DNA of 64,000 nt from Nocardia elegans NBRC 108235 (GCF_001612845.1 NZ_BDBF01000006.1:186001-250000), one strand, 5' to 3'; shown: positions 16,229-25,610, counted from the stretch's first letter. Notes: a model not told the origin generated them from the letters alone. Made by a program: numbers and translations.

Positions 16229-17418
16229 GCCGCACTCCCGAGAATCAGGCCGCTGACCGGCAACGACGCGGGACCGCCTGTGGCGAGCGCGAATTCGGCA
16301 TCTTTCACCTGATTGATCGCGGTACCTCGCATCTGCTCCACCGCCTCCTTGATGTGAGTCATCCCGATGATGTAGGCCTCCGACAACTGGCCGCCGTGAG
16401 TATTGACCGGGATAGAGCCGCCCTTGTATCGGATGGCGCCGCTCTCGACGAACGCACCGCCCTCACCCTTGCCACAGAACCCGTAGTCCTCGAGCTGCAT
16501 CAGCACCATCGGCGTGAAATGGTCGTACAGCAGCGCCACATCGATATCGGTGGCACTGAGTCCCGATTGCTCGTAAAGTCGCTTGGCGATCGGTGCGTTA
16601 CCCGAGGAAGCGAAGTACTCGTCGGGCATCCCGTACCAGGCGAACGCGCGCCCCCACTCGCGGCGGCCGCCGTGCGCGACCGCGACGACCGGCACCGGCT
16701 TCTGCCGCAGATCCTTGGCCCGCTCGGCACTGGTGGTGACGACCGCGACGGCCCCCTCGGTCTCGAGGCAGAAATCGTAGAGACACAACGGATCCGCGAT
16801 CATGCGGCCGTTGAAGTACTCCTCCTTGGTCAACGGCTTCTTCTGAATCGCCTTGGGGCGGTTGAGCGCATTCTCCCGAGTGGAGATCGCGATCTCGGCG
16901 AACGCCTCGCGACGGGTGCCGTACAGATGCATGTGCCGGCGCGCCAGCACCGACATCAGATGGCCCGGACCCGACAGACCCGACGGCTGCAGGAAGGAGT
17001 TGATCGGATCCGGAGCGCTGGCGGCGAATACCGAGCCGAGGCGCTGCTTCTGCTGTTGCAGCGTCATCACCGTGACCACGGTGGTGGCGTCACCGGCGAC
17101 GATGGCCGCGCGGGCAAGCCCGATCGACCCGGCCGCACCGCCACCCCCGGAGGTGAGCGAGGCGGTGAAGGTGACCTCCGGAATGCCGAGAGTTTCCATG
17201 AAATCGGCGGTGTCCATCTTGTCGCCGTACCCGGCGCCGGCGCCGGAATAGTAGGCGAAGCCATCGACTTCCTTGACCGAAATCCCGGCATCCTCGCAGG
17301 CCGCCAGGATTGCCTTGCCCGCCAACTCCAGATTGGTCTGCGGCGCGGATCCGCCGCGCTTGTAGTACGGGGTCGCCCCCACCCCGACGATCGCGACATC
17401 CCTCAAACCGTTGGACAC
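16225..17418 (-). CDS. Thiolase-fold protein lacking the nucleophilic Cys (Ltp2-like aldolase candidate)
   Basis: 397-residue SCP2-thiolase/lipid-transfer-protein family member. The usual Cys nucleophile motif (NxxCxSG) is replaced by TASLTSGGGG (about residues 85-94), and the usual GHPLGATG is replaced by HGGQLSEAYIIGM with His341 and Tyr349, so it cannot be a standard thiolase. This pattern fits the DUF35-coupled group that includes Ltp2, which cleaves a beta-hydroxyacyl-CoA by retro-aldol chemistry. GTG 17418 is preceded by GGAG. It overlaps the DUF35 gene by ATGA. The substrate is unknown. Confidence 0.85.
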   Translation of the reverse strand: MSNGLRDVAIVGVGATPYYKRGGSAPQTNLELAGKAILAACEDAGISVKEVDGFAYYSGAGAGYGDKMDTADFMETLGIPEVTFTASLTSGGGGAAGSIGLARAAIVAGDATTVVTVMTLQQQKQRLGSVFAASAPDPINSFLQPSGLSGPGHLMSVLARRHMHLYGTRREAFAEIAISTRENALNRPKAIQKKPLTKEEYFNGRMIADPLCLYDFCLETEGAVAVVTTSAERAKDLRQKPVPVVAVAHGGRREWGRAFAWYGMPDEYFASSGNAPIAKRLYEQSGLSATDIDVALLYDHFTPMVLMQLEDYGFCGKGEGGAFVESGAIRYKGGSIPVNTHGGQLSEAYIIGMTHIKEAVEQMRGTAINQVKDAEFALATGGPASLPVSGLILGSAA

Positions 17419-17723
17419 ATCAACACTCCATTCTGGTTGCCGCCGGCCACCGAACCCGAGGCGCGGAACCATACGGGAACCTCGGCGCCGGGAAGGCGAG
17501 ACCATGAGGTCACCTATCTCACATAGTAATCTATCAGATTCATCTCTGATGGGGAACGTAGCGCAACCCGGACGTCTGACCGGTCTAGAAATTGAACCTT
17601 GTGCACTATGTAAGCTCGACGTTACTGTGAGATGCAGCTCACATGCGATCGGCACAGTGTTCGGGCTCACACCATTCTTCGCGCGGCCGATCGGAAACTC
17701 ACCCTTGATCCGGAGGATCGCCA
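17419..17723. other. Divergent promoter region, 305 bp, no gene seen
   Basis: This gap lies between the thiolase-like gene (minus) and the second double CoA-transferase (plus). No coding frame is convincing. Around 17512-17545 it is AT-rich and contains CATAGTAAT (17522-17530), a relative of the recurring promoter motif, then ATCTATCAGATTCATCTCTG. A second AT-rich stretch lies near 17590-17650, with the short repeat CAGCTCACATG. Confidence 0.45.
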
Positions 17724-20186
17724 GTGACTGTCGACTCGAAGCCCCGCAACCAGATCCCCGCCGGCCCCCTCGACCGTCTCACGGTGATCGATCTGTCGAC
17801 CACGCTGCCCGGCGCGCAGGCAACGATGTTCCTGGCCGACGCCGGAGCCGAAGTGATCTTCGTCGAACCGCCCTCCGGCAGCCGGCTGCGAGCCCTACCC
17901 GGCTGGCCCGCGCTGGGGCGCGGCAAGAAGAGCATCATCCTCGATCTCCACGACGAGACCGACGCCGAGACCCTGCGGGGACTGCTGCGCACCGCCGACG
18001 TCCTGGTGACCACCATGCGGCCCGCGGCCGCCGCCCGGCTCGGTCTCGACCCAGCGACCGTGGGCGCACTGAACCCCTGGCTGGTCAGCGCCGCGATCAC
18101 CGGATGGGGTTCGACCGGGCCGTTCAAAGATCTCAAGGGCTATGAGGCCCTGGTGATGGCGAAGCTCGGCATCATGTACGGCAAACGCCAGACCACGGCC
18201 CGTCCCGGTCCGTCGTTCGTGCCCACACCGTTCGCTTCCTGGGGCGCCGCGCAGACCGCGGTGCACGGCATCCTCGCCGCACTGCTCGAACGCGAGGACA
18301 GCGGGACCGGACAACACGTCGAGGCCGACCTGGTCCGCGGAATCGCCACGATGGACACCTGGCAGTGGTTCTCCGAACTGGTGGTGAACCGATGGCCCGA
18401 TGCCTTTATCCCGGTGTCGGCGTTCGACGACGACGGAAATCCCAACGGGCACCTGATCTATCCGCTGCTGGTGACGCCGACGAAGGACGGACACTTCATC
18501 CAGTTCGCGCAGACCGAGCCGCGACTGTTCCTGGCGCTGATGAAGGAGCTCGACCTCACCTGGATGTTCACCGATCCGAAGTGGGCCGCCGTCCCGCAGC
18601 TCGACGACGTCGCCCTGCGGACCGAGCTGTGGGAGATCATGCTGGAGCGGGCCTCCGCGCGCACCCTCGCCGAATGGCAGCGGGTCTTCGACACCAATCC
18701 CGACCTCAGCGCGGAGGTCTTCCGCACCCCGGCTGATGCGCTGCGGCACCCGCAGCTGGTGCACGACGGGCGGGTCGTGACGATCACCGATCCGGATCTC
18801 GGTGAGGTGCGCCAGCCCTCCACGCTCGTTCACGTCGACGGCGCGGCGTTGACACCGCCACGGCCAGCGCCGCGACTGGGGGCCGACACCGAAGCACTGC
18901 GGCAACGCGCGAACCGAAATCCCTCCGCGCGAACGACATTCGACGACTCCCCCGCCGAGCTTCCGCTGGCGGGCATCACAATTCTCGAACTCGGCTCCAT
19001 GTTCGCGGGTCCCTACGCCGCTACTCTGCTCGCCGATCTCGGTGCCCGCGTGATCAAGGTGGAACCTCTTGCGGGCGACACCATTCGCGGCCTCGTGCCG
19101 TTCCCCGAGGCCGGGGGCGCGAAGGTGATGCAGGGCAAGGAATCCATCGCGCTCGATATGCATTCACCCGAGGGCCTGGCAATCGTGCACCGGCTCGCCG
19201 AGCGGGCCGATGTGGTGTTGCAGACCTATCGGGCGGGTGCGGCCGAACGCGCCGGAGTCGACGCCGCCACCCTGACCGCGCTCAACCCGAAGCTCGTCTA
19301 TTTGTGCGCACCGGGATACGGCATCGACGGACCGTATGGCGCCAAACCCGCCTATGCCCCGTCCATCGGCGCGGCTACCGGCCTCGGACTGACCGATGCA
19401 CCCGACGTCGCCGCGCGGGTCGACAAACTCGACGAGGTCAAGGCCACGGTGATCCGGCTCTATGCCGCCGCCGCCAACCTGTCGGTGCAGGCGGACGGGA
19501 TCGCGGCGCTCGGGGCGGCGTCGGCGATGCTGCTCGGCCTGCTCGCCCGTCGCAGGGGCCGGCCGCTGGGCACGCTGACCACCACCATGATCGCCACCGG
19601 AACCCACGCGCTGGTGGACCGCAACGTCGACTACCCGGGCCGGCCCGAACTGCTGCGTCCCGACCCCGAGATGTACGGCTACAGCGCCCTTTACCGGCTC
19701 TATCGGGCCGAGGACGGCTGGATCTTCCTGGCCGCTCCGCTCGAACACGAATGGGCGGACCTGACCGCCGCACTCGGACCCCAACTCCGATTGGCCGACG
19801 ACCCCCGCTTCGCTACCGCGCGGGCTCGCATCGACAACGACGACGCACTCGCCGAACAGCTGGCACGGGTCTTCGCCACCCGCGCGAAAGCGTTGTGGGA
19901 GAAGGAACTCGGCGCGGCGGATGTGGGCTGCGTGGCGGTCGCCGAGCAGGTCGCGGAAAAAACGCTGCAGAGCGACGAATTCTTCGACGCCGGCTACGGC
20001 GTGACGGCCGTGCACCCGACCTTCGATGTGCATCGCCGGCTCAGTCCGGCCACGACGTTCTCGCGCTCGCGCACCAAGGCAGACGGCGGCTGCCTGACCG
20101 GCGAGCACACCGACGCGGTGCTCACCGAGATCGGGTACGACACGGAAAAGATCGCCGATCTGCGAGCGCGCGGCATCGTGAGCTGA
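17724..20186 (+). CDS. Double-domain CaiB/BaiF family CoA-transferase
   Basis: 820 residues with two class III CoA-transferase halves, starting LDRLTVIDLSTTLPGAQAT and LAGITILELGSMFAGPYAAT. It is a clear full-length paralogue of the 5690-8158 protein. Asp591 (QADGIAAL) matches the catalytic Asp in the second half, while the first half has PFASWGAAQ with none. GTG 17724 follows GGAGGAT. It is divergent from the thiolase-like/DUF35 pair and followed by a GntR gene 278 bp away, which has its own AT-rich promoter region. The acid it activates is unknown. Confidence 0.88.
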   Translation: MTVDSKPRNQIPAGPLDRLTVIDLSTTLPGAQATMFLADAGAEVIFVEPPSGSRLRALPGWPALGRGKKSIILDLHDETDAETLRGLLRTADVLVTTMRPAAAARLGLDPATVGALNPWLVSAAITGWGSTGPFKDLKGYEALVMAKLGIMYGKRQTTARPGPSFVPTPFASWGAAQTAVHGILAALLEREDSGTGQHVEADLVRGIATMDTWQWFSELVVNRWPDAFIPVSAFDDDGNPNGHLIYPLLVTPTKDGHFIQFAQTEPRLFLALMKELDLTWMFTDPKWAAVPQLDDVALRTELWEIMLERASARTLAEWQRVFDTNPDLSAEVFRTPADALRHPQLVHDGRVVTITDPDLGEVRQPSTLVHVDGAALTPPRPAPRLGADTEALRQRANRNPSARTTFDDSPAELPLAGITILELGSMFAGPYAATLLADLGARVIKVEPLAGDTIRGLVPFPEAGGAKVMQGKESIALDMHSPEGLAIVHRLAERADVVLQTYRAGAAERAGVDAATLTALNPKLVYLCAPGYGIDGPYGAKPAYAPSIGAATGLGLTDAPDVAARVDKLDEVKATVIRLYAAAANLSVQADGIAALGAASAMLLGLLARRRGRPLGTLTTTMIATGTHALVDRNVDYPGRPELLRPDPEMYGYSALYRLYRAEDGWIFLAAPLEHEWADLTAALGPQLRLADDPRFATARARIDNDDALAEQLARVFATRAKALWEKELGAADVGCVAVAEQVAEKTLQSDEFFDAGYGVTAVHPTFDVHRRLSPATTFSRSRTKADGGCLTGEHTDAVLTEIGYDTEKIADLRARGIVS

Positions 20187-20464
20187 CCTGTCGACACCCG
20201 AACACCTGCATCCCGCTCACGATGGGGAATTTCGGGACGCCTTCACTCTGCCGCCCCGGCCGGACCACACCTACCCGCCCTTCGACTCGCTCATGACCTC
20301 GACGACACGCTGGTCGGCGAAACTTATTAAACCTAGTACGATACATAGCGACGCTCAAGGGAAGTCCGTTTTCCAGCGGTCGCGGGAAGCTGTCGGCGCG
20401 GCCGGGCAGGACTGGAACCAGATGGTTCACTTGGCCGACGAAAACGATCTACCGGGAGGAATAC

Positions 20465-21262
20465 GTGGCTGACAGGGCCCTCGCACCGATCTTCGACGCG
20501 CGCAACGCCGCCGCGTCTCGCCCGATCCGGACGCCAAAGACCGCCCAGCTCGTCGCACACAACCTTCGCCGCATGATCATCGACGGCAACCTGAAGGACG
20601 GCGACCACCTGCCGCACGAGGCCGAACTGATGGAGCATTACTCCGTCAGCCGGCCCACTCTGCGCGAAGCCGTCCGCGTCCTGGAATCCGAGCGCCTCGT
20701 CGAGGTGCGCCGCGGCTCGCGCTCCGGGGCCCGCGTGTGTGTCCCCGGTCCCGAAATCGTGGCGCGACCGGCGTCGCTGCTGCTCGAACTCTCGGGGGCG
20801 ACGGTCGCCGATGTGTTCGTCGCCCGGGAGGCCATCGAGCCCGATGCCGCCCGCATCCTCGCGACCGAGGGGACCGAGGAAGATTTCGACGAGCTCGAGC
20901 GGATCGTCGACGAAGAGATCCCCGCGGCCTTCGCCTCGGACAACCTCGCGGCCGGCACGTCGGCGTTCCACCTGCGGATGGTGCAGTTGTCGGGCAATGC
21001 GACTTTGGCCATCATCGCCGGCATGCTGCACGAGATCACCGAACGCCACACCGGTGCGGTGCTGCTGGAGACGCGCGCCGACAAGGAGCGCTACGAGGCC
21101 TCCTACAAACTCGAGATCCGCTCCTGCCGGCGACTGATCAAACTACTGCGCGCCCGCGACGCGGACGGCGCCTTCGCGCACTGGCAGAAGCACATGGTCA
21201 ACGCGCGACTGTCGCTGATGGAGGGCCGCGAAAACGTCCAGGTCCGCGACATCCTCGACTGA
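20465..21262 (+). CDS. FadR-subfamily GntR regulator (FCD domain)
   Basis: 265 residues. The winged helix-turn-helix (about 25-95) shows MEHYSVSRPTLREAVRVLE and ends in RRGSRSGARV. The C-terminal helical FCD domain (about 105-235) has the expected His metal ligand in FHLRMVQLSGN. Such proteins are usually local repressors sensing an organic acid or acyl-CoA. GTG 20465 follows GGGAGGAA. It resembles the regulator at 22872, and the dehydratase gene between them faces this one. Likely targets are the CoA-transferase and neighbouring promoters. A strong hairpin follows. Confidence 0.9.
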   Translation: MADRALAPIFDARNAAASRPIRTPKTAQLVAHNLRRMIIDGNLKDGDHLPHEAELMEHYSVSRPTLREAVRVLESERLVEVRRGSRSGARVCVPGPEIVARPASLLLELSGATVADVFVAREAIEPDAARILATEGTEEDFDELERIVDEEIPAAFASDNLAAGTSAFHLRMVQLSGNATLAIIAGMLHEITERHTGAVLLETRADKERYEASYKLEIRSCRRLIKLLRARDADGAFAHWQKHMVNARLSLMEGRENVQVRDILD

Positions 21263-21335
21263 CACGGCCACGGCCGCGCGCCGTCGAGAACGCGGACCGA
21301 TCACCATGTCGTCGATCTGCTTCGACACTTGGAAA

Positions 21336-21375
21336 GAACTCGCCGGGGTGGACATGTACACACCCCGGCGAGTTC
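21336..21375. terminator. Bidirectional terminator hairpin (15-bp stem)
   Basis: Perfect arms GAACTCGCCGGGGTG (21336-21350) and complement (21361-21375) enclose a 10-base loop that itself contains TGTACA. It sits between the convergent GntR and dehydratase genes, so it can serve both strands. Confidence 0.8.
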
Positions 21376-21418
21376 GTTCAGGATCCAGCATCACGGCTGG
21401 AATCGGTTGGCGGAACGG

Positions 21419-22699
21419 TCAGTTGGCGGTGCCGCGAGCCGCCGCGCGCAACTCACCGTGGCGAGCCAGCATCTGCGCGGCGACCACCTCGAGCTCCTTC
21501 GGCGGAGACGGCAGGACGACCAGACCGTGCTCGCGGCTGGGCAGGGCGATGGTGGCGGTCGCCGGGCAGGTGACCTCACCGCGCTGGCTGGTGCCGCGGA
21601 ATTCGACGTCGACCAGGTAGCGATCGCCCTCGACACGCTTGCCGACGACCTCACCGGTGATGGTGTGCGTGTCGCCCTGGTAGTTGAACTTCCGCATCTG
21701 ACTGGACATGCTCACCAGCCATCCCTCGTCGCCCATCCAGTCTGTGAGGTAGTGCGAGAGCCAGCAGTCGCGCATCATGCCGTAGTCGTAGGCGGCGGGC
21801 AGTCCGATGGAGCGGGCGTAGTCGCTGTCCCAGTGAATGCGTTGTGCGACATCGGGAATGCCCTGCTCGTTGGGAATGTAGAACGGCGCGATGCGCTGGC
21901 GATTCAGGTAGGTCAGGCGCCCGGTCGAGGGTGTGTAGGGCGCGAAACCGTAACCGCCGGAATGGAAGACGACCATATCGGTGGTGGTCAGCGGCCCCTT
22001 GGCCATCGTGCCGAGGCTTTCACCGACCGAAACGTCCTCCCAGTACCGGGTATTCGCGCCTCGGCGCTGCTCGGCCGCATAGATCTCGTCGATCTTCGAG
22101 ATGTCCTCGGGGGTGTAGGAGGCCGGTTCGATTCCCTGATATTTGTTGCGTTTCTTCGACTCGTGACGTTCGGTGTGGATCGTGATGACCTTCTGCACCT
22201 GCACGACCTCGGCGCGCTGATTCATCTGGACGTGCGAGCGCGTGACGATCAAGGAGCGGCCGGCGAATTCGGACTCCTTGAGCTCCACATCGCTGAAGCC
22301 CTGGAAGGAGTACAGAGTGTCGCCGTCATATACCGGGCGATACCAGTCGGTGGTGGTGCCGGACACGAAAACGTGGATGCCACGGAAAGACGGGCGGCGC
22401 TGGTCCTTCGGAACCGGATCCGCGCGCAGATCCCGAGTAAGGGCGATATTGATCATCGGCGGCGCGATCTGCCCACCCCAGCGGGTGTCCAGGCCGTACT
22501 CCTCGTCGACGAACAGCGGATTGTCGTCGCCGTAGCTGCGCGCGAAATTGCGCATGACATCAGGTGTGGCGCGGGTGAACTGCTCGCGCTGCGTCACCGC
22601 GTGGTAGGTGCCGACCAGGTCGTGCGCGCGCTGAATATCCTCTTCGCGGAAGGTGTACACCTGCGGTGCGTCCTTCTGCTTTTCTTCCGCCGTCGTCAT
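21419..22699 (-). CDS. Double hot-dog acyl-CoA dehydratase (FAS1-like N-terminus plus MaoC domain)
   Basis: 426 residues with two hot-dog folds. The N-terminal FAS1-type dehydratase-like half (about 40-200) contains RSYGDDNPLFVDEEYG, the D-x4-H-like hydratase region. The C-terminal MaoC-like half (about 215-400) contains MVVFHSGGYGFAPYTPS and GLPAAYDYGMM. A hydratase/dehydratase acting on an enoyl-CoA is expected. CGGAGG precedes ATG 22699. It is divergent from a GntR gene, with which it shares a 172-bp promoter carrying two operator-like motifs, so that regulator probably controls it. Confidence 0.85.
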   Translation of the reverse strand: MTTAEEKQKDAPQVYTFREEDIQRAHDLVGTYHAVTQREQFTRATPDVMRNFARSYGDDNPLFVDEEYGLDTRWGGQIAPPMINIALTRDLRADPVPKDQRRPSFRGIHVFVSGTTTDWYRPVYDGDTLYSFQGFSDVELKESEFAGRSLIVTRSHVQMNQRAEVVQVQKVITIHTERHESKKRNKYQGIEPASYTPEDISKIDEIYAAEQRRGANTRYWEDVSVGESLGTMAKGPLTTTDMVVFHSGGYGFAPYTPSTGRLTYLNRQRIAPFYIPNEQGIPDVAQRIHWDSDYARSIGLPAAYDYGMMRDCWLSHYLTDWMGDEGWLVSMSSQMRKFNYQGDTHTITGEVVGKRVEGDRYLVDVEFRGTSQRGEVTCPATATIALPSREHGLVVLPSPPKELEVVAAQMLARHGELRAAARGTAN

Positions 22700-22789
22700 C
22701 GGTACTACCTCCGTGATCGTGAGCTGATGCGGGCCCGCGCTGCGATTCGGCGGCCGAGCCTCGTACCCGAGGGGCGCACTTCCACCTTA

Positions 22790-22860
22790 CATAGAAAGTA
22801 AACTAAGTAAAAGACGTTGGCCCAAAGTTCGACTGAGCTCGTTATCTAAGTTAACGAGGT
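22790..22860. promoter_or_regulatory. Divergent promoter with paired CTAAGT motifs
   Basis: The gap between the dehydratase (minus) and GntR (plus) holds CTAAGTAAA (22803-22811) and CTAAGTTAA (22846-22854), two copies of the island-wide motif in the same orientation, 43 bp apart. Beside them are ACATAGAAAGTAAA and GTTAACGAGG. The regulator encoded at 22872 is the natural binder. Confidence 0.5.
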
Positions 22861-22871
22861 AGACTAACCGG

Positions 22872-23681
22872 ATGAGCACCACCGACGCCTCCTCGCCCCG
22901 GGAACTCGAACCAGGGCTTTCGGTGCGTGCGCCGAAGACCGCGGAGCTGGTGGCCATGCGGCTGCGGAGCAAGATCGTGCACGGCGAACTCGTCGCCGGC
23001 GATGTGCTGCCGACCGAGGCGCAACTGATGGAGCAGTTCGGCGTGTCTCGTCCGACGCTGCGCGAAGCCATTCGTATTCTCGAGGCCGAGTCGCTGATCA
23101 GCAGCAGGCGCGGCACGCGCGGCGGCGCGCAGGTCACCGGGCCCGACATCGGCGTCGCCGCACGTTATGTGGGGTTGATCCTGCAACTGCAGGGCACCAC
23201 GCTCGCCGATGTGTACGAGGCCCGGATGATCTCCGAGCCCGCGTGCGCGGGCCTGCTGGCGGAGCGGCATTCCGAGCGGGACCTCCGCGATCTGCGGGCC
23301 TGCATCGAGCAATTGCACCGGCTCGGCGAGCGTGACCTCGAATCGGCCGCGGCCCTGTCCGAGTGGTCGGCACTGTCCTCACGCTTTCATCGGCTGATCA
23401 CCGAACGCGCCGGCAACAGAACCCTCGCGGTGCAAGCCGGGGTCGTCCGCGACATCATCGACACCCATCACGCGCATGCGTTCACGAAAGGGGCGCGAAC
23501 CGACCGGCCCGCCGAGAACTTTCACCGCAACCTGCGCTCACTCGAGAAGCTCGTCGGCCTGATCGCCGCGGGCGATCGCGAAGGCGCCCAGAGCCATTGG
23601 ACCGAGCATATGCGCGCGGCGGGCAAGGGACTGTTTCGCGACGGCTCCGGCCAGACCACCATCGTCGACCTGTTCGCCTGA
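22872..23681 (+). CDS. FadR-subfamily GntR regulator (FCD domain)
   Basis: 269 residues. The winged helix-turn-helix contains MEQFGVSRPTLREAIRILE and the wing RRGTRGGAQV. The FCD domain follows, with SSRFHRLITERAGNRTL and IIDTHHAHAF carrying the metal or ligand His residues. It is clearly related to the protein at 20465. It is divergent from the double hot-dog dehydratase, with operator-like repeats between them. A hairpin terminator lies directly after the stop. Confidence 0.9.
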   Translation: MSTTDASSPRELEPGLSVRAPKTAELVAMRLRSKIVHGELVAGDVLPTEAQLMEQFGVSRPTLREAIRILEAESLISSRRGTRGGAQVTGPDIGVAARYVGLILQLQGTTLADVYEARMISEPACAGLLAERHSERDLRDLRACIEQLHRLGERDLESAAALSEWSALSSRFHRLITERAGNRTLAVQAGVVRDIIDTHHAHAFTKGARTDRPAENFHRNLRSLEKLVGLIAAGDREGAQSHWTEHMRAAGKGLFRDGSGQTTIVDLFA

Positions 23682-23712
23682 GATCCACTGCACCAGCATC
23701 GGGCCGAAACCA

Positions 23713-23746
23713 ACTGTGCCCCTTCCATATTCGGAAGGGGCACAGT
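23713..23746. terminator. Bidirectional terminator hairpin (14-bp stem)
   Basis: Perfect arms ACTGTGCCCCTTCC (23713-23726) and complement (23733-23746) with a 6-base loop lie between the convergent GntR and CoA-ligase genes. Confidence 0.8.
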
Positions 23747-23764
23747 CGTCGACCGAGGTGCGTG

Positions 23765-25267
23765 TCAGACCGCGACATCGTCGGCGACGATCCGCTCCAG
23801 CACGTGGCGACGAACCAACTTTCCGGTCTCGGTACGTGGCAATTCGTCCCAGTAGACGATCCGCTCGGGTGTTTTACTGCCGCGCAGCACACTACGCACG
23901 TGCGCGCGCAGCTCGTCGGGATCCAGTGTCATGCCCGGGCGGACCACCACGGCCGCCTCGATCCGCTGGCCCCACTCCTCGTCCGGCACCCCGACGACGG
24001 CGGTATCGAGCACCGCGGGGTGGCGCAGGATGACGTCCTCGATCTCCGCCGGCGCGATATTCTCCGCGCCGCGAATGATCGTGTCGTCCATCCGCCCGCC
24101 GATGTAGAGGTAACCGTCCTCGTCGACGTACCCCTGATCGCGGGTGTTGAAGAAGCCGCGGGCGTCGACCGCACGCCCGATACCCGCGTACTCGGCGGAC
24201 ACCTGCTCGCCGCGCACGCAGATGCTGCCGGTGATCCCGGGCGCGACCACCGCGTCGTCGACGTCGCGGATCTCGAGATCGACGCCGGGCACCACCCTGC
24301 CGACCGATCCCAGCCGCGCGCGCACGGCGGGCTCGTCGCTGGCGAGCGCGGCCCGATGGTCTTCCGGGCCGAGCACCGCGACGGTGGAACTGGTCTCGGT
24401 GAGTCCGTAGGCGTTGACGAAGCCGACCTCCGGCCACATCCGCAACGCCTTCTCGATCACGGAGGTGGGCATCGGCGCCCCGCCGTAGGCGAGGCTGCGC
24501 AGCGACGGCAGCGCCTTGTCCTCGTCGGAATCGACGATCCGGGCCAGCATCGTGGGGACGACCAGCGCGTTGGTGATCTCCTCCTCGCGCGCGAGCCGCA
24601 GCCACTGGCCGGGCGTGAACCGTTCGAGCACCAGGGTGCGCCGGCCCGAATACAGGCTGGTGATCGCATTCGCCACTGCCGCAATGTGATACGGCGGCAC
24701 ACTGATCAACGCGGCATCGCTCGGCTCGGCGGAGGCGAACTCGACCGATCCGAACACGTAGGAGGTCAGGTTCTCGTGCCGCAGCAGCACGCCCTTGGGC
24801 GCCGAGGTGGTGCCGCTGGTGTAGATCACAACCGCGGGCGCGTCGGTCTCCTCGAGGTCCGGGGACGCGTCGGCGAAAGCGGGCTCTGCGGTCCTGACCA
24901 GCCATTGTTCCGGTGTCAGCACACTCAGCCCGGCTGCCTGGAGGGTCGGCAGCTGCGCGTCGTCGGCGATGCCGATCGCCCGCGGGTGGTTCGCCAGCAA
25001 CGACTGGAGTTGCTCGGCGCCGAGCCGGTAGTTCACCGGCACCAGCGGAACCCCCGCCCGCGCCGCGGCGAACATGGCGACGGGGAAGGCCGGGCCGTTG
25101 ACCGCCAGGTAGACCACCGAGTCCGCACCGGATTCGCGAATCGCGGCCGCACCTGTCGCGGCCATCTCAGCGAGCCGTGCGGCGGTGATGCCGCCCTCGC
25201 GGCGACCGATCACCACACGGTCCCCGAAACCGTCGATCGCCATGTCCAGCAGCATCGTCAGATTCAT
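23765..25267 (-). CDS. Acyl-CoA synthetase (AMP-forming, FadD-like)
   Basis: 500-residue ANL ligase. YTSGTTSAPKGV is the P-loop, NAYGLTETSS the A5 motif, DQGYVDEDGYLYIGGR the hinge region, and the Lys of TETGKLVRR the C-terminal catalytic residue. It would activate a carboxylic acid as its CoA ester. ATG 25267 follows TTTGGAG. A 102-residue protein of unknown function lies 34 bp upstream in the same direction, so the two are probably co-transcribed from the promoter shared with the divergent SDR/FadE operon. The substrate is unknown. Confidence 0.9.
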   Translation of the reverse strand: MNLTMLLDMAIDGFGDRVVIGRREGGITAARLAEMAATGAAAIRESGADSVVYLAVNGPAFPVAMFAAARAGVPLVPVNYRLGAEQLQSLLANHPRAIGIADDAQLPTLQAAGLSVLTPEQWLVRTAEPAFADASPDLEETDAPAVVIYTSGTTSAPKGVLLRHENLTSYVFGSVEFASAEPSDAALISVPPYHIAAVANAITSLYSGRRTLVLERFTPGQWLRLAREEEITNALVVPTMLARIVDSDEDKALPSLRSLAYGGAPMPTSVIEKALRMWPEVGFVNAYGLTETSSTVAVLGPEDHRAALASDEPAVRARLGSVGRVVPGVDLEIRDVDDAVVAPGITGSICVRGEQVSAEYAGIGRAVDARGFFNTRDQGYVDEDGYLYIGGRMDDTIIRGAENIAPAEIEDVILRHPAVLDTAVVGVPDEEWGQRIEAAVVVRPGMTLDPDELRAHVRSVLRGSKTPERIVYWDELPRTETGKLVRRHVLERIVADDVAV

Positions 25268-25301
25268 TCGAAATACTCCAAAGTTCGCGGTCGCGGCGGG
25301 G

Positions 25302-25610
25302 TCAGTCCGAGGACGGCAGCGGTTTGGCCTGCTTGACCTCGAGCGGCCGCTCGCCCACCGCAAGCGAGCCGTCGCCCGCCTTGGTGCACAGCACCTCGAG
25401 CCCGGCCTCCTCGTCGACGTAACGCTTGCCGAGTAAGGTTCCGCCGCGGTGCGCGGGGTCGATGGCGCTGCCGTCGCCGACGCCCGCCTTGCCCACCACC
25501 ATGTCCGCGCCGCCGCAGGTGAGCGCGACATCGCCCGCGGGCGCGCGCACGACGATGAGCGCTGTCGAGTCGGTGGTACTTGCCAGCGACTGGCCTACCT
25601 TCAGAATCAC
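25302..25610 (-). CDS. Small conserved-looking protein of unknown function
   Basis: 102 residues, not recognised. It starts VILKVGQSLASTTDSTALIV, then continues with RAPAGDVALTCGGADMV, a Gly-rich middle, and a C-terminus KRYVDEEAGLEVLCTKAG ending in LPSSD. There is no signal peptide or membrane segment, and the composition suggests a small beta-rich domain with two Cys (CGG and VLC). GGAGG precedes GTG 25610 at 5 bases, and the gene leads the CoA ligase by 34 bp, so a role with the ligase is likely. I do not assign an activity. Confidence 0.7.
   Translation of the reverse strand: MILKVGQSLASTTDSTALIVVRAPAGDVALTCGGADMVVGKAGVGDGSAIDPAHRGGTLLGKRYVDEEAGLEVLCTKAGDGSLAVGERPLEVKQAKPLPSSD

Noticed and set aside
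16225..17418. Ordinary acetyl-CoA acetyltransferase
   Set aside because: The nucleophilic Cys and the GHP motif of thiolases are missing, so thiolytic activity is not expected.
21336..21375. Hairpin as a regulatory operator (loop contains TGTACA)
   Set aside because: Its place between convergent stops and its long GC stem fit a terminator. The inner palindrome is explained by the loop.
23363..25336. A 657-codon plus-strand open frame
   Set aside because: It crosses the end of the GntR gene, a terminator and the antisense of the CoA ligase. The composition is shadow-like.
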